Shown: positions 27,101 through 33,695 of the stretch, piece after piece | How the letters are laid out: the number at the start of each line of letters is the position of its first letter | Position numbering within the stretch: the first letter of the stretch is position 1 | Virus record (IMG/VR): IMGVR_UViG_3300022594_000007 | Coordinates: 1 to 53,226 of that record | Direction: 5' to 3' (one strand) | Length of the DNA: 53,226 bases | Source: a virus | Notes under the pieces: generated by a model | Seen by the model: the letters and a program-made list of their open reading frames with translations, nothing else | Databases searched by the model: none | What the model was told of the DNA's origin: nothing | Made by a program: the position numbers and the translations under genes

Positions 27101-29275
27101 ATAGTCAATGCCTGCGTTATAAAAGATATCGTTTACATAAACATCCATCTTGATATCAGTTGCATAGCCTGGATTATTAATTGCATTAACTTCAATATTG
27201 TTTGTTGCTTCTTCAATTACCTGGAACTGAATAATAGGAATGTTAATCCATGGATTTTCTACCCATGTGTTTACATAAGATTCATTTGCAACAGAAATAA
27301 GACCTTCTGTATTAATTGTACCAGCCTTTCCTAAACTAGCTGATAGCGCAGTAATTCCATTAACCTTTAAGAAATTATTTTTAGTCCAAGTCTGTATAAT
27401 CTTGTTTTCAGAAATAACATTAAATGTGTCAGTATTAAAATAGTTAACAAACAAATAGTCGCCAACGTTCGATACGTTTAGATAAGAAAGAGGAAATCCT
27501 AATACTGTATCAGGTGTTCCATTGCCAATCTTATAACCAAATATTTTAGTACCTTGGAAAGTACTTCTGTAATATGCAATATCACTAAAACTAATACCAG
27601 ATTCATCAAACACATCAAATAACGGTGCTTGATTTAACGTTGTTCTTTGCTGAGAGAAATTCCATTTTATTCCATCAAACCACCAATTGCATCCTGCATT
27701 TTCTGTACCGCGAATAATTGACGCACTTGCACCAATAGTTGGAATATGGTCATCTGTAGGAATTAAAGAAATAACTTTATTTCCTTTGATAGTTACAAAC
27801 GTAACTTGATAAACTCTACCTCTAACAAGACTATCATCGTCTGCATTAAAAATTACTCGATAGCCTTCTTCTAATTGTTCACCATCAACATAATAACCAG
27901 ATTGCCCTTCAACACTCTTAAATGCAGATCCTGTGATATTGTCAATTACGTCAACTGGCGTAAACAACAAAGAGCCATAATTGTACAATTGAATATTAGG
28001 ATAAAATTCAAGGATAGGTCGTTTTGCTCTAGATTCGTAAGGGAATATTTCTACTGTACCGTTTGCTTTTGCGGCCGCAGAAATGATATCTTTATGGAAC
28101 CAACGATTGTAACGTGACCAAGGATTTGAATCTTGACTAGAACGATTAATTGTAATATATTCTGGTGTTAACGGAATATTTGTAAAGTCGTCAAACGGAA
28201 AACCATCAAACGGTTGAGCATCAAAGTTAACATCTAAGTTTGTTAAAGTTTGACCACCAACTGATAATGTAGCCCAATCTGTTAAAATAATTGCAACTCC
28301 AACTCCTTCTACTACCCATTCTTTATTGTTGTAATATTCAGGAGTAACATTACCGTTGAATCTAATTTTCATACCGTTGGAGAATTCAACTCCGTTACCT
28401 GAACTGTATGTTTGCTTGCCGATAATTTCGCTTTCTACATCTAACTGTGTATTTGAATCTAAACTTCTAATTAAAAACTGTCCAGCAATAGTGCTGTCAT
28501 CACCGGCAACATAGTATAAGATATCAGGAGTATTATCATCAACAACAAGAACTATTTGCCCAGTTGAAATACCGTTATTACTGATTGTTCCAAGGAACTC
28601 GTCTTGTGATCCGCTACTAATTGCAGTCTTAATCCATACGTTGTGTACACTATTCACATTGAACACATAGGTCATTCCTCTGTATAATGTTAATAATGGG
28701 TCTGGAGTAATTCCATCAGGAGTGAATACAAAAATTTGTTCTGTTGGGTCGTCTTGAAGAATATATGTACTAACTGTATCTAACTGAGGACCTGTAATTT
28801 CAATTGCATCAGGCCCGTTAGGTAACCAATAGTATTCAATATAATTTAAAAACTTGTCTAGGTCAATCTGTGGATCGTATGAATATGTTATACTCTTAAA
28901 CAATCTATCGTGGTCTTTAATATTACCTTTTTCAAAGGCAATTTGATTTAATAGGTCATCGTATGAAACAACTTTCTTAACGTTCTGATCTGCATCTCTT
29001 AATACTAATGCAGGCTGTAATTGATAATCGCCCTCTAACTGATTAGCGGCCGGAATGTAATTATCAGTTTCAGGATTGTAGTTTGGACTTAGTGTACTAC
29101 CAATATATCCGCTGATACGTTCTATAACGGGCGGTTGGATTAACTGGTCAATTGTGCTAGATAAAAACTTTGTGTTCTTATCTGTTCGTAGGTATGTAGG
29201 TAATAGATCTACAGTTCTACGACTTGGAGCAGGATTGCCGGTATCAACTACATTTATGATTGAATTATTTGCCAC
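15116..29275 (-). CDS. Giant virion structural protein (4719 aa), probable baseplate/fibre
   Basis: One uninterrupted frame of 14.2 kb begins at GTG (29273-29275), with GGAA upstream and a gap of 2 nt from gp6. Visible parts: an N-terminal segment with RRTVDLLPTYLRTDKNTKF and QPPVIERISGYIG; a cupredoxin-like segment that has lost its ligands (about 200-265); FG-GAP/integrin-like repeats with VGAPG or SAPG loops (about 2130-2620); two GSGY-rich beta modules (about 3000-3060 and 3360-3440); a Gln/Ser-rich coiled segment near 3630-3700; and a beta-rich C-terminus. Its place directly after gp6 corresponds to the gp7-gp10 wedge region of T4, so a baseplate wedge or long fibre component is inferred. 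Giant structural genes occur in other T4-like environmental phages. At 30% of the window it is the main investment of this phage in its virion. Confidence 0.85.
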   Translation of the reverse strand: MANNSIINVVDTGNPAPSRRTVDLLPTYLRTDKNTKFLSSTIDQLIQPPVIERISGYIGSTLSPNYNPETDNYIPAANQLEGDYQLQPALVLRDADQNVKKVVSYDDLLNQIAFEKGNIKDHDRLFKSITYSYDPQIDLDKFLNYIEYYWLPNGPDAIEITGPQLDTVSTYILQDDPTEQIFVFTPDGITPDPLLTLYRGMTYVFNVNSVHNVWIKTAISSGSQDEFLGTISNNGISTGQIVLVVDDNTPDILYYVAGDDSTIAGQFLIRSLDSNTQLDVESEIIGKQTYSSGNGVEFSNGMKIRFNGNVTPEYYNNKEWVVEGVGVAIILTDWATLSVGGQTLTNLDVNFDAQPFDGFPFDDFTNIPLTPEYITINRSSQDSNPWSRYNRWFHKDIISAAAKANGTVEIFPYESRAKRPILEFYPNIQLYNYGSLLFTPVDVIDNITGSAFKSVEGQSGYYVDGEQLEEGYRVIFNADDDSLVRGRVYQVTFVTIKGNKVISLIPTDDHIPTIGASASIIRGTENAGCNWWFDGIKWNFSQQRTTLNQAPLFDVFDESGISFSDIAYYRSTFQGTKIFGYKIGNGTPDTVLGFPLSYLNVSNVGDYLFVNYFNTDTFNVISENKIIQTWTKNNFLKVNGITALSASLGKAGTINTEGLISVANESYVNTWVENPWINIPIIQFQVIEEATNNIEVNAINNPGYATDIKMDVYVNDIFYNAGIDYWFVSEGSRYFVFFTSDLIVKDRVQFNIYTKSPPNGNGFFDLTLSATNNPLNGPISEFTLAEITHSLKDISVGQPIDLVGNFPGDSNLRDLGPVAQYGTRLISHGTPLCFAQFFIGNKEHSVIDAVKKVADHYQQFKLAFVKRVTELQGNYSPEEAVDTVMLGLTTGKNSSFAYGYSDMVAFGTDAITRTYTVTDNRITTYSLIEKYDNTVLSDRCVLVYLNGTQLIVDRDYTFDQITPVVHISATLKNGDTIVVKDYGDTAGSYVPPTPTKLGLYPAYMPTIYVDDTYIEPTKVIQGHDGSITVAYNDYRDNVILELETRIYNNLKVHYNKELLDINKILPGAFRNNLYGPFDVNNILIPEFLKWAGFFGIDYQTNETFNSLDPKTWNYGNHAAQDLVTGLPLPGHWRAVYKWYFDTDRPHTHPWEMLGFTIKPTWWDTQYGPYPYTRGNLLLWQDLSEGRIRQGDRAGIDPLYVRPKLLDIIPVDEQGNLLTLDVVNILGNINGALLDSQWTFGDQGPAETAWRKSSLWPFALQVLLALTQPAIYSAYMFDPSRMIKNKAGQYRYTTKLVTANSQATQLVKEDVQKFLDISQLLLWNQTDINGNRIRASGYSVLLIEANNQRTYGYATQLQKELSNIDYNLFAKMGGFISKEKMRIIIDAVDPTSTNPGVLLPQEDYAIYFNQSNPSNTFAASGIIVQKGTDGYTIRGYDKHRPYFRIYKPIRTNVDPVINVGGVSVAYVTWTAGKFYQKGQYVSHAGGYYITTLPHTAGQSFGSSQYFQQLPTLPSQGGVTVYGASSFDTDVTLIPYGTTFPTVQAIFDIIVGYGEWLTEQGFVFDEVQPDLNEVMDWTFSGREFLYWTTQNWQPNSIITLSPFADKVKFKMTSGVVDDLENPYYEYNLYKTDGGPFPQHNYTISRQDSYFIIQTINTTEGIFFTQFSTVQKEHAIIMSNISLFGDIIYQIETGYRQQRINVNGFRTANWTGDFFSPGFVYDNAEIQTWAQYTDYQAGDIVRYNGKYYGTNKLIPGTASFNFASWSLLPGKPVPKLYPNFDYKINQFEDFYSLDIDNFDAGQEKMAQHLTGYTPRIYLDNIFNDPIAQYKFYQGYIKEKGTKNAIDKLAKASIHNLKGQVTYNETWALRVGTYGGLNTKRELEVSLSDSKFFENPQLIEFIDQVPTVANDLIYYKTPYDLLVKPDDYTSDSVFATTTATYNSNSIKMPTAGFVHYDDVKATVYNKNSILDIANPAQLSEGDVLWLGFKEDGDWDVLRYTQIDAKAVSAELLTGAPNQFSFTTDMQHGLKVGDIVSVTRFSTGLDAIYIVVGVPSPFTFLVNTTLTNIPASSETMVGLLFQFTSARLDKFDDIRYNPVLEKSSAGNKVWVNDQYGKWAVFEKVDNFTSNALTSGISSEGARYGSTIYASSDNNTLLVSAPGYVNSTLGQGANTGGGRVYYYTQELVRNVDNEIVTALSSITSWELNDSSVIYSDSAICGNFGAKVLHQPDDGLFIVSAPNASNLKLSTSSTQHVAYGVNNVTGNRLDNCGLVKISNINTLTTFQNTLHVIGSPDAQAGSLFGQDMAIQQQAGSKFLLIGAPGEANGRVYQYTLSDVTATNVNITATNVSALYITTSTSNAQFGYSISDFGTTTGTSSVSYVAVGAPGAGEIIIYTLTNTTLHLTQVITYASLGLDQSYGLGVKVVMSNDAKFLFTSLPSYQEGITKGAVVVSTLTSAGYVVNQVIQSPNQISGLTFGYDFAVSPTNNNTLVITAFGNAYTRTTTFDKYSARINSTSATPYTLDPASGMRTNIPSWDSGATTFVSGITNSGSAYVYNQYNNYFAYGQQIESAQVASSSSFGNNATITKDKVLVGAPTSKINGVGTGQLVVFTGKDGTTETWKLSRTENDLVDLNKVNRVITIDDFNEEIVDYLEFIDPIKGNIPGQADQELRFKSLFDPAVYSIGVTGVVVDTNTNWIDEHVGELWWDLSSVKYMWYEQGDYEYRRNNWGGVFPGSTFDVYEWVASEYLPSQWSALADTPEGLALGVSGQPKFGDNSVMSVKQVYNSVSSSFTNIYYFWVKNKTVIPASTNRRISAYEVASIISNPQAQGLRYATIVGPSAIALVNYKNSLVSENIHLAIEMDSISNPTAIHTEWLLVEEGNPESMPNSMLEQKMIDSILGHDTLGNAVPDPSLPKRLQYGIGIRPRQSMFVDRFEAMRNIFEYANTVLAKTLINGVRKFDNLNAMEEIPATNLGLYDTTVPDIATLNFTITKFFVQAVVEVVPNTNGGIDTVNILNAGYGYNPNNAPYIEITGDGTGAVIRTMIDSQGRIFNFDIINPGSGYTTATANIRPYTIAVQTDSNSNGRWSIYQWNARRQEWSKTKTQTFNTTYYWNYVNWYDPSYNALQPPITTVDSTYELDIVQDLPAGNYVKVRNGGDGRYLILRRTAPGNLVGTFDANWDLMVSENGTIQITSNLWNTVNSVYAFDEISSFDQTEFDQTPDAELFYILEALRKDLFISDLKVNWNTLFFKAVKYAFSEQKNLDWAFKTTFISVTNHAGQLDQRPTYKLQDSSYYESYINEVKPYHTKIRNFTVNYTATEYSSTLVTDFDLPSYWDQNQKRFRTVGFGNGELLVAPWNNWFKNYAYHVGEILVTNGGSGYQFAPAVQIIPAPGDLGSGATADAYISNGAVYKIIVTNPGSGYASTPTVVITGGGGPKVVTATAYAQLANNKVRSTAVTLKFDRVGFGREIGSKYFTDKFTADGSAYRFPLTWVPSHDKGLITLTINGVLQLADSFSIITSEKPFVTNTGSSYVMYSPTGRTTTYEQADTSYNKKFAILQLNAVPTIQTKIEITYPKDVSLFTAVDRIQDYYAPMSGMPGANQLGQLMVGFDYPAVKVDTLPYSFSGGFGVLPYWTTSWDNYAPSENYAVVLNPQNTTNNDASLLLTERSAAQSQRDSLTSQIAYITNTLGSVPEFITVSTGLGVQQVPNPYYSTLISQLGDVETQLSFVNGEIASLTSQINYLTNGNVAVITPFKISTGTTINTYLNGIRIDNTATGAVTLPLHGTGTYGTVYIPHNLFLPTTTVTNFVSKTGTGPFAVTLGIFTQTSAPVLGNWIVAGNSNDLYNGTYVATTASTTTVTLSYTSDPGNFGIGITTISTSNNIVVFRSSTDDGTLVPTDEESLDTLMSGGNFDQGVILGIGASEIVIDGDSFLSANASHAPEEMIPGEIQESVAISVFSVNTTTNNTQFLSAPVIKNYKYQLDGQTQSFNMGNIANTSSLIVVAGNKPLHFGVDYVLDITNNNLGLLAPLPGPDFLSISSFDVGGVNVLDKQVVFSAARTINVLSPVAYKDIGSVYVTVNGIPVPKFTGAGNQTYGYTLSKAVGRENEENPRGYLNIIKPGVIEGINNAALNKTQVWYFDAPFKASGEVYTQVIPRAQGIQFNLEQPPGVAGPYSSQVIVELNGRRLIPPSTIYYIVGDNLKAFQLKGTGTIAQFTTATSTGTIIAYPPGNTNAYPPGSTIEWTIIDAQGYSLNQDINYTKGQIDNSIFEVWLNGEKLEQTPLNYFLNSAQGIVEFPEGRLQKGDALAFVIFDNYEYQISNNKLLLQNLTRTPNDNIRITSFTNHDGDFIRKEKFKGNVQNTYQIQRPVFDTAYIWVEYNQKSLIADIDYTVASDGVTITIRPSFYTGTNDTVVITSMSQNAFIGSMTYRMFTDILGRTSIKRIGDKATTALANPLLITDSTILVENGSVLSDPNPAKNLPGIIYVAGERIEYFTKFGNVLGQLTRGTMGTGARSGYPSGTKVIDQGPGVNVPVAERTITQTFMSTNTNTTFVLNPSDTSADKMINFNSLANPWDQVDVFYGGRRLLKPTTNTVVVFNPVAYDSNQQDSSGNLSSVVIMPEFTITNSLTTPTVQLNIDVQPGLELVVRQRVGQSMFKLSEFADPAHASQIVLRPGQEFTESVRGFLSQDTAQLPDDNYFGGDAVIILETEAVLQDENGNPIEGD

Positions 29276-29277
29276 TT

Positions 29278-32200
29278 TTAAGTTCCAATAGTATTAACTA
29301 CAATACTTGCGGTAGTATTGATTTGCGAAGCAGTTAGAGAACTAATTACTTCAATATCTTTAATTGTTGCGCCACTTACAAAAATTTCGTTTGACTGGCA
29401 TGCAATTTCAAACAAACTACCAAAGACGATATTTGTCTTTGGTACTAACACAAAGTTAGTAATATCTGGTGTTAGTGTATTAATAACATAAGTTGCTAAC
29501 TCACCAAAGTTAAATGTTTGACCAAAGTCCCAGTTCTCAACAGCAAAGAAATCGTTGATTGCTTGTAAAATACTTGTGCTAATTTGATTTGAGCTCAATG
29601 TACTTGATGGACTTTGTACAGCCTTGAAGGTTGCTTGGAGCTGAGCAGGAGCTGAGCTACCAAATAAAACTTTATAATTTGCATGATGATAAACGATTGT
29701 ATCGCTTACACTCTTGATAGGTTCTAACAAACCACTGTACTGTTCTTCTAACGCATTACTTGTTGGTGGAAGAGGTGCGGCACTTGTTGAACCAGATGTT
29801 AACCAATTTCTATATAGTGCATCATACGCAGATGACAGGACATACACATCAATGATGTTTGTCTTACTTGGATCTAAACGGCGTTCTTCTCCAGCATTGT
29901 GTTGATACTGGAATTTTAAATTGCCACGTCCTGGTCTTCCAAAGTAACGAGGAGCAAGTACGTATGTATACGAGTAAGTGTTGTTGGCTAGTTCAGTTAC
30001 TGTTGCTACAGATTTTACAACATTTGCTGAGTAAAAATAAACTAATTGTCCTACATCATACATCATATCGCTAGGCACTGAACTTTCGTCAGGATATGCA
30101 ACAAAGTTTGATGGATCAACAGACTGATAACGCAAGCCATCTGATAATGTTTCAAAATAAACAAAGTTACACAGATAACCTGTTTGCGGACTTACTGTAT
30201 AAGGGCTTGTAATTTCAATAAATGCATCTGGATTATCTATTGCACCATCATTAGTTGCATCATAGAAACTTACTTTGACTTTTTTAGGTTCAACATAGCC
30301 ATCTGGTTCTGTTACTGCGCTGTCAATTTGCCAGTTGTAGTCTTGGCCAAGATGTTCTACTGTAGACATAGGAATGATTGACTGTGCGGGATTTGAAATG
30401 TGTACTGCCGATTGTAATGTAACATTTGTTCCTGAATTAATAATGTGGATAGCGGTTAAGCTACCATTAGAAATTTCTGTATAGAATTTTCCATTTCCAC
30501 TGTCTGGAACAGATATAGTTGGGTTTGATGTATATCCAGTACCTGGATTTGTAATAGTAAACGAAAGTATATTTCCAGGACCAACGGCCGTGATAGATAA
30601 ACCTGCTTTGCCATCGCCTGTAGCAATATTCACAAAGTCTCCAACTTTATATCCTGTACCCGGAGCACGTACTACGGCAGATGCAACTGCACCGGCAGGT
30701 ACATTAATGTCAACTGTTAATCCGGATCCGGATCCGCCAGTAGTAGCAACACTGTTATTAGATGTATAACCGGAGCCACCGAATGTAAGAATAATTCCTG
30801 TTACTGGACCAACTGTTGCTCCAATTACTGCTTGAGCAGATTGATACGATGCCGGAGCCCAGTTTACTCCAAGTACTCTAACTGTGTCTTTGACCACACG
30901 GTTGTTTACATAATCATAATTTTGTTTTGTGGAATCAATATAGAAGCCAGTTTCGTTTGCGCTTTCAAATAGATAATCTAATATTCTATAGTAGACGTTA
31001 TAGCTGTTGCCAGTCCACTGGAATGCTACCATCCAACTAGCATCTTTATTTGCGTTGGTTGTATCGCCTTGATATATTAAATCATATGGGCTCTTAAGAT
31101 CTAAGTTAGTATCAACAATAATAAACCATTGACGTGTGATGCGATCAAAACTTAAACCAAAGTTTCTATTAATAACACCTAGGTTAACAATTTGATTTTC
31201 TAATGCATAACTCCAAGTGGTAATAAAAGCAGGAATAACTTCGTCTGGAATTGCAGTTGAAGGAACATAGCCGGTTAAAGTAATTGGGCCTGTACCATCA
31301 TTTAGTGTACCCTTGCCGCTGTTGCCACCGTCACCTACAATTTGCACAGCCTTGACCCACATGTAATCAGTTGTAGTATCGTCTTTAACTGTTGTAAGTT
31401 TTCCTGTAGGCAAGAAATATTGACCTAATGGAGGTACAAATTTAATTAATGCGCCGGCAGTTACATACTGCATATTGTCAGAACTAAAATATCCTGTTTC
31501 AATTGCATTACCGTATTTGTTTTTAAAGTAACCCTTTGTTTGATTTGTTGCGCTGTTAACTGCTACCCATGTTAACGACAAATTAAGCAAAGTAGGTCTT
31601 GGATAATTTGCCATGTAGAAGTTTTTAAAACTTGCGCTTTGAACAATAGGTTCTATTTTATTTTTTAATGTACCAAAGAAATCATTTCTAGATGTAAATT
31701 TAAAATTAAGAGTTTGTTGACTTTGCTCTTTATAAAGAATACCGTCATCGCAGAATATATTTGTACTTGAGTACTTGCCTGTAATGTCGTTTAATTCAAA
31801 GTATTTTGAAATGCCGCTACTTGCACGATTGATACTTTTTACTTTTAAAATGTCTGTGCCAACAGTTAGAGGACCAATTTGATAGTCTTCTGCTGTAACC
31901 ATGCGATTTTGTAGATAGTATGTTTGCGGTGCTTTCTGTTTAATAGATGCAATAGATTCTGAACCTGAACTATTTGTTACAGTATATTGTAAAGTCAATA
32001 CAATCTTAAGTGTGTTTAGTTGTCCGCTTTTATTGTAGTAAGGTATCTGTACAGTGATACCACTCATTTGCTCAGGAGTGATTGAGTAGGTCAATCCGTT
32101 ACTTTGACGATAGAATAAACGGAAATTACCTTTAGGTAAGTTACCAAAGCTACCGTCAGCAAAGTTTAAATCAATTTGATCTTGATCACGTGTTGTGACA

Positions 32201-33189
32201 GCATAGACATTTCTATCATCTTTACCTATACTGTTATAGATAACGTTATTGCCAACTGTAGAATTAACTTTACTCCACAGAGTTTGATATTTTCTGCCAC
32301 TGCCATCCTGCCATAGCCACACATCAGTGTCGTTAATATTAGCCGCATTGATACCAACTAGCTCGTCGGCAACTGGATTAGTAATTACAAAGTCGGAATA
32401 GTTTAAACTACCTTGACGGAAGTGTACAAAGAAACCAGTGTTTGCAGATCCTGCACCCTGATTATCATTTTGAAAGATCAAGCTAAATGTATTTCCGGCT
32501 AGAGGAGCATCTTCATATACATAAGTCTTGCCTGAAAATAAAGATCCTACAAGTTCAAAAGGCATATTAGTACCGTTGATTGACTGTTGGAATCCGTATA
32601 CAGGTACATCTGTATTTGCTGTGTTTAATCTATACTGCTCTGTTGGAATACCACCAATAGTAGCTTTGTCATAGGGCTGGCCAAATGTAAATGATCCAGG
32701 CATTGCTGAATTCATAATGCTAACAAATTGTTGATACCAGTTGGTATTTGTTGGGTCGTTCCATCCAACTACTGTGTTTGCTAGATTAACACCGTTAGCA
32801 TCAATAACGTTGTCTGTTGTTGTTAGGGCTGTAATTTTTAAGAACCCGCTTGCAGGTGTGTTACGCTTAGGATTGTAACTGATCAACTGCGCCAGACGTA
32901 GTACGCTATCACGTCTTGTAGCTGTTTCTAAAAAGTTCTCACGGGCATTTAAGTCGATACGAAAACTTAGGTTTTGACCCAAATAAGCAATGAGGTCTAC
33001 TAGGGCAATATACTCACTGCTGTCAATATAATCGTTGAAATCCTCTGGATAATTTTCACGGAGGTATTGAATCATTACACGGCGTAGCGTGTCAAAATCG
33101 TATGATGTAAAGTCGGAGTTTTGGAATGATTGGTAAATCTTTTTCCAATCTTCTGCTACTAGTAATTTAGAATTCGTTGATGGTATCAT
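29278..33189 (-). CDS. Baseplate wedge subunit gp6-like (double length)
   Basis: This protein has 1303 residues against about 660 in T4 gp6. The first 140 residues are the most recognisable: LRENYPEDFNDYI, SSEYIALVDLIAYLGQNL, then FRIDLNARENFLETA, as in gp6 of T4-like phages. gp6 forms the ring that joins baseplate wedges. The extra length lies mainly in the second half and includes Gly-Tyr-rich repeats at about residues 803-933 (GGSGYTSN, APGTGYKVGD, NPGTGYTSNP), which also occur in the giant protein next door. The C-terminus (about 1180-1303) again resembles gp6. The start lies directly beside a perfect inverted repeat with a late-promoter box. The order gp5, gp25, gp6 is conserved with related phages. 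Confidence 0.92.
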   Translation of the reverse strand: MIPSTNSKLLVAEDWKKIYQSFQNSDFTSYDFDTLRRVMIQYLRENYPEDFNDYIDSSEYIALVDLIAYLGQNLSFRIDLNARENFLETATRRDSVLRLAQLISYNPKRNTPASGFLKITALTTTDNVIDANGVNLANTVVGWNDPTNTNWYQQFVSIMNSAMPGSFTFGQPYDKATIGGIPTEQYRLNTANTDVPVYGFQQSINGTNMPFELVGSLFSGKTYVYEDAPLAGNTFSLIFQNDNQGAGSANTGFFVHFRQGSLNYSDFVITNPVADELVGINAANINDTDVWLWQDGSGRKYQTLWSKVNSTVGNNVIYNSIGKDDRNVYAVTTRDQDQIDLNFADGSFGNLPKGNFRLFYRQSNGLTYSITPEQMSGITVQIPYYNKSGQLNTLKIVLTLQYTVTNSSGSESIASIKQKAPQTYYLQNRMVTAEDYQIGPLTVGTDILKVKSINRASSGISKYFELNDITGKYSSTNIFCDDGILYKEQSQQTLNFKFTSRNDFFGTLKNKIEPIVQSASFKNFYMANYPRPTLLNLSLTWVAVNSATNQTKGYFKNKYGNAIETGYFSSDNMQYVTAGALIKFVPPLGQYFLPTGKLTTVKDDTTTDYMWVKAVQIVGDGGNSGKGTLNDGTGPITLTGYVPSTAIPDEVIPAFITTWSYALENQIVNLGVINRNFGLSFDRITRQWFIIVDTNLDLKSPYDLIYQGDTTNANKDASWMVAFQWTGNSYNVYYRILDYLFESANETGFYIDSTKQNYDYVNNRVVKDTVRVLGVNWAPASYQSAQAVIGATVGPVTGIILTFGGSGYTSNNSVATTGGSGSGLTVDINVPAGAVASAVVRAPGTGYKVGDFVNIATGDGKAGLSITAVGPGNILSFTITNPGTGYTSNPTISVPDSGNGKFYTEISNGSLTAIHIINSGTNVTLQSAVHISNPAQSIIPMSTVEHLGQDYNWQIDSAVTEPDGYVEPKKVKVSFYDATNDGAIDNPDAFIEITSPYTVSPQTGYLCNFVYFETLSDGLRYQSVDPSNFVAYPDESSVPSDMMYDVGQLVYFYSANVVKSVATVTELANNTYSYTYVLAPRYFGRPGRGNLKFQYQHNAGEERRLDPSKTNIIDVYVLSSAYDALYRNWLTSGSTSAAPLPPTSNALEEQYSGLLEPIKSVSDTIVYHHANYKVLFGSSAPAQLQATFKAVQSPSSTLSSNQISTSILQAINDFFAVENWDFGQTFNFGELATYVINTLTPDITNFVLVPKTNIVFGSLFEIACQSNEIFVSGATIKDIEVISSLTASQINTTASIVVNTIGT

Positions 33190-33216
33190 ATATGTTATCT
33201 GCCCTAGATAACATAT
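33190..33216. repeat. Perfect inverted repeat at the gp6 start codon
   Basis: ATATGTTATCT (33190-33200) and AGATAACATAT (33206-33216) are exact complements around a 5-nt loop. The repeat abuts the gp6 ATG. On the minus-strand mRNA the loop reads AGGGC, the only Shine-Dalgarno-like sequence upstream of gp6. It is a likely 5'-UTR hairpin that could gate translation or protect the mRNA end. Confidence 0.8.
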
Positions 33217-33221
33217 TTATG
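33214..33221 (-). promoter_or_regulatory. Late promoter candidate (CATAAATA) for gp6
   Basis: The minus strand reads CATAAATA followed by TGTTATC, close to the T4 late promoter. It overlaps the distal arm of the inverted repeat, so a transcript starting here would begin with the hairpin. The region 33222-33241 holds nothing else recognisable. Confidence 0.6.
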
Positions 33222-33241
33222 AAAAAAATTAAGTGCGCGGA

Positions 33242-33682
33242 TTATTGTTGTTGAATTAAACCAACTTCTTTATCAAAGGCCAGTTTAAGAATATCTGTTT
33301 GGTTTGTGCCAACGTACTGAAGTGTTGATTCTAGCAGTAAACCGTAAGGTTGTTCTAGTAAATTGATGGAAATAGGAGTAACTCTTGGATCAAAATTTAA
33401 AATACGAGTGACATCTTTTACCACAAGTTCTTTCAGTTGATCGGTTAACGGATCATAGATTATATCCCAAATTACAGTACCAAAGTCTGGGTGCATTACC
33501 CTTTCTCCCTGGCGTGTTTGAAACATATTAAGTATGTCTTGTTTAATTAAATCATAGTCATATAGCTTAGGATTAATCTTAGAATCGTCTATCGTACTAA
33601 AGCCTTTATAGAACTGTGATGTCTGATTTGACACAACAGGACTGTAATTTGTAGGCTGGATGACTATATTTTTGTATGGCAT
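33242..33682 (-). CDS. Baseplate wedge subunit gp25-like
   Basis: This is a 146-residue protein of the GPW/gp25 family (T4 gp25 has 132 residues). The conserved core MFQTRQGERVMHPDFG contains the family Glu-Arg signature and the RxGxR-like turn. It is followed by IIYDPLTD and the amphipathic helix LKELVVKDVTRIL. gp25 sits in the inner baseplate wedge and triggers sheath assembly. The gene lies between gp5 and gp6, the expected neighbourhood. A late-promoter box (33683-33695) directly precedes the ATG and overlaps the gp5 stop codon. No clear ribosome-binding site is visible between the box and the ATG, so a near-leaderless late transcript or readthrough from upstream is likely. Confidence 0.95.
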   Translation of the reverse strand: MPYKNIVIQPTNYSPVVSNQTSQFYKGFSTIDDSKINPKLYDYDLIKQDILNMFQTRQGERVMHPDFGTVIWDIIYDPLTDQLKELVVKDVTRILNFDPRVTPISINLLEQPYGLLLESTLQYVGTNQTDILKLAFDKEVGLIQQQ

Positions 33683-33695
33683 GATTGTATTTATG
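33683..33695 (-). promoter_or_regulatory. Late promoter candidate for gp25
   Basis: The minus strand reads CATAAATACAATC, matching T4 late consensus TATAAATACTATT at most positions. It overlaps the TAA of the preceding gene and lies directly against the gp25 ATG. Confidence 0.6.

Noticed and set aside
28067-28079. GCGGCCGC (NotI) sites as cloning scars; also near 3564, 34303 and 35943
   Set aside because: All lie in frame in Ala-Ala codons and are explained by avoidance of GCWGC, which forces GCG GCC choices.
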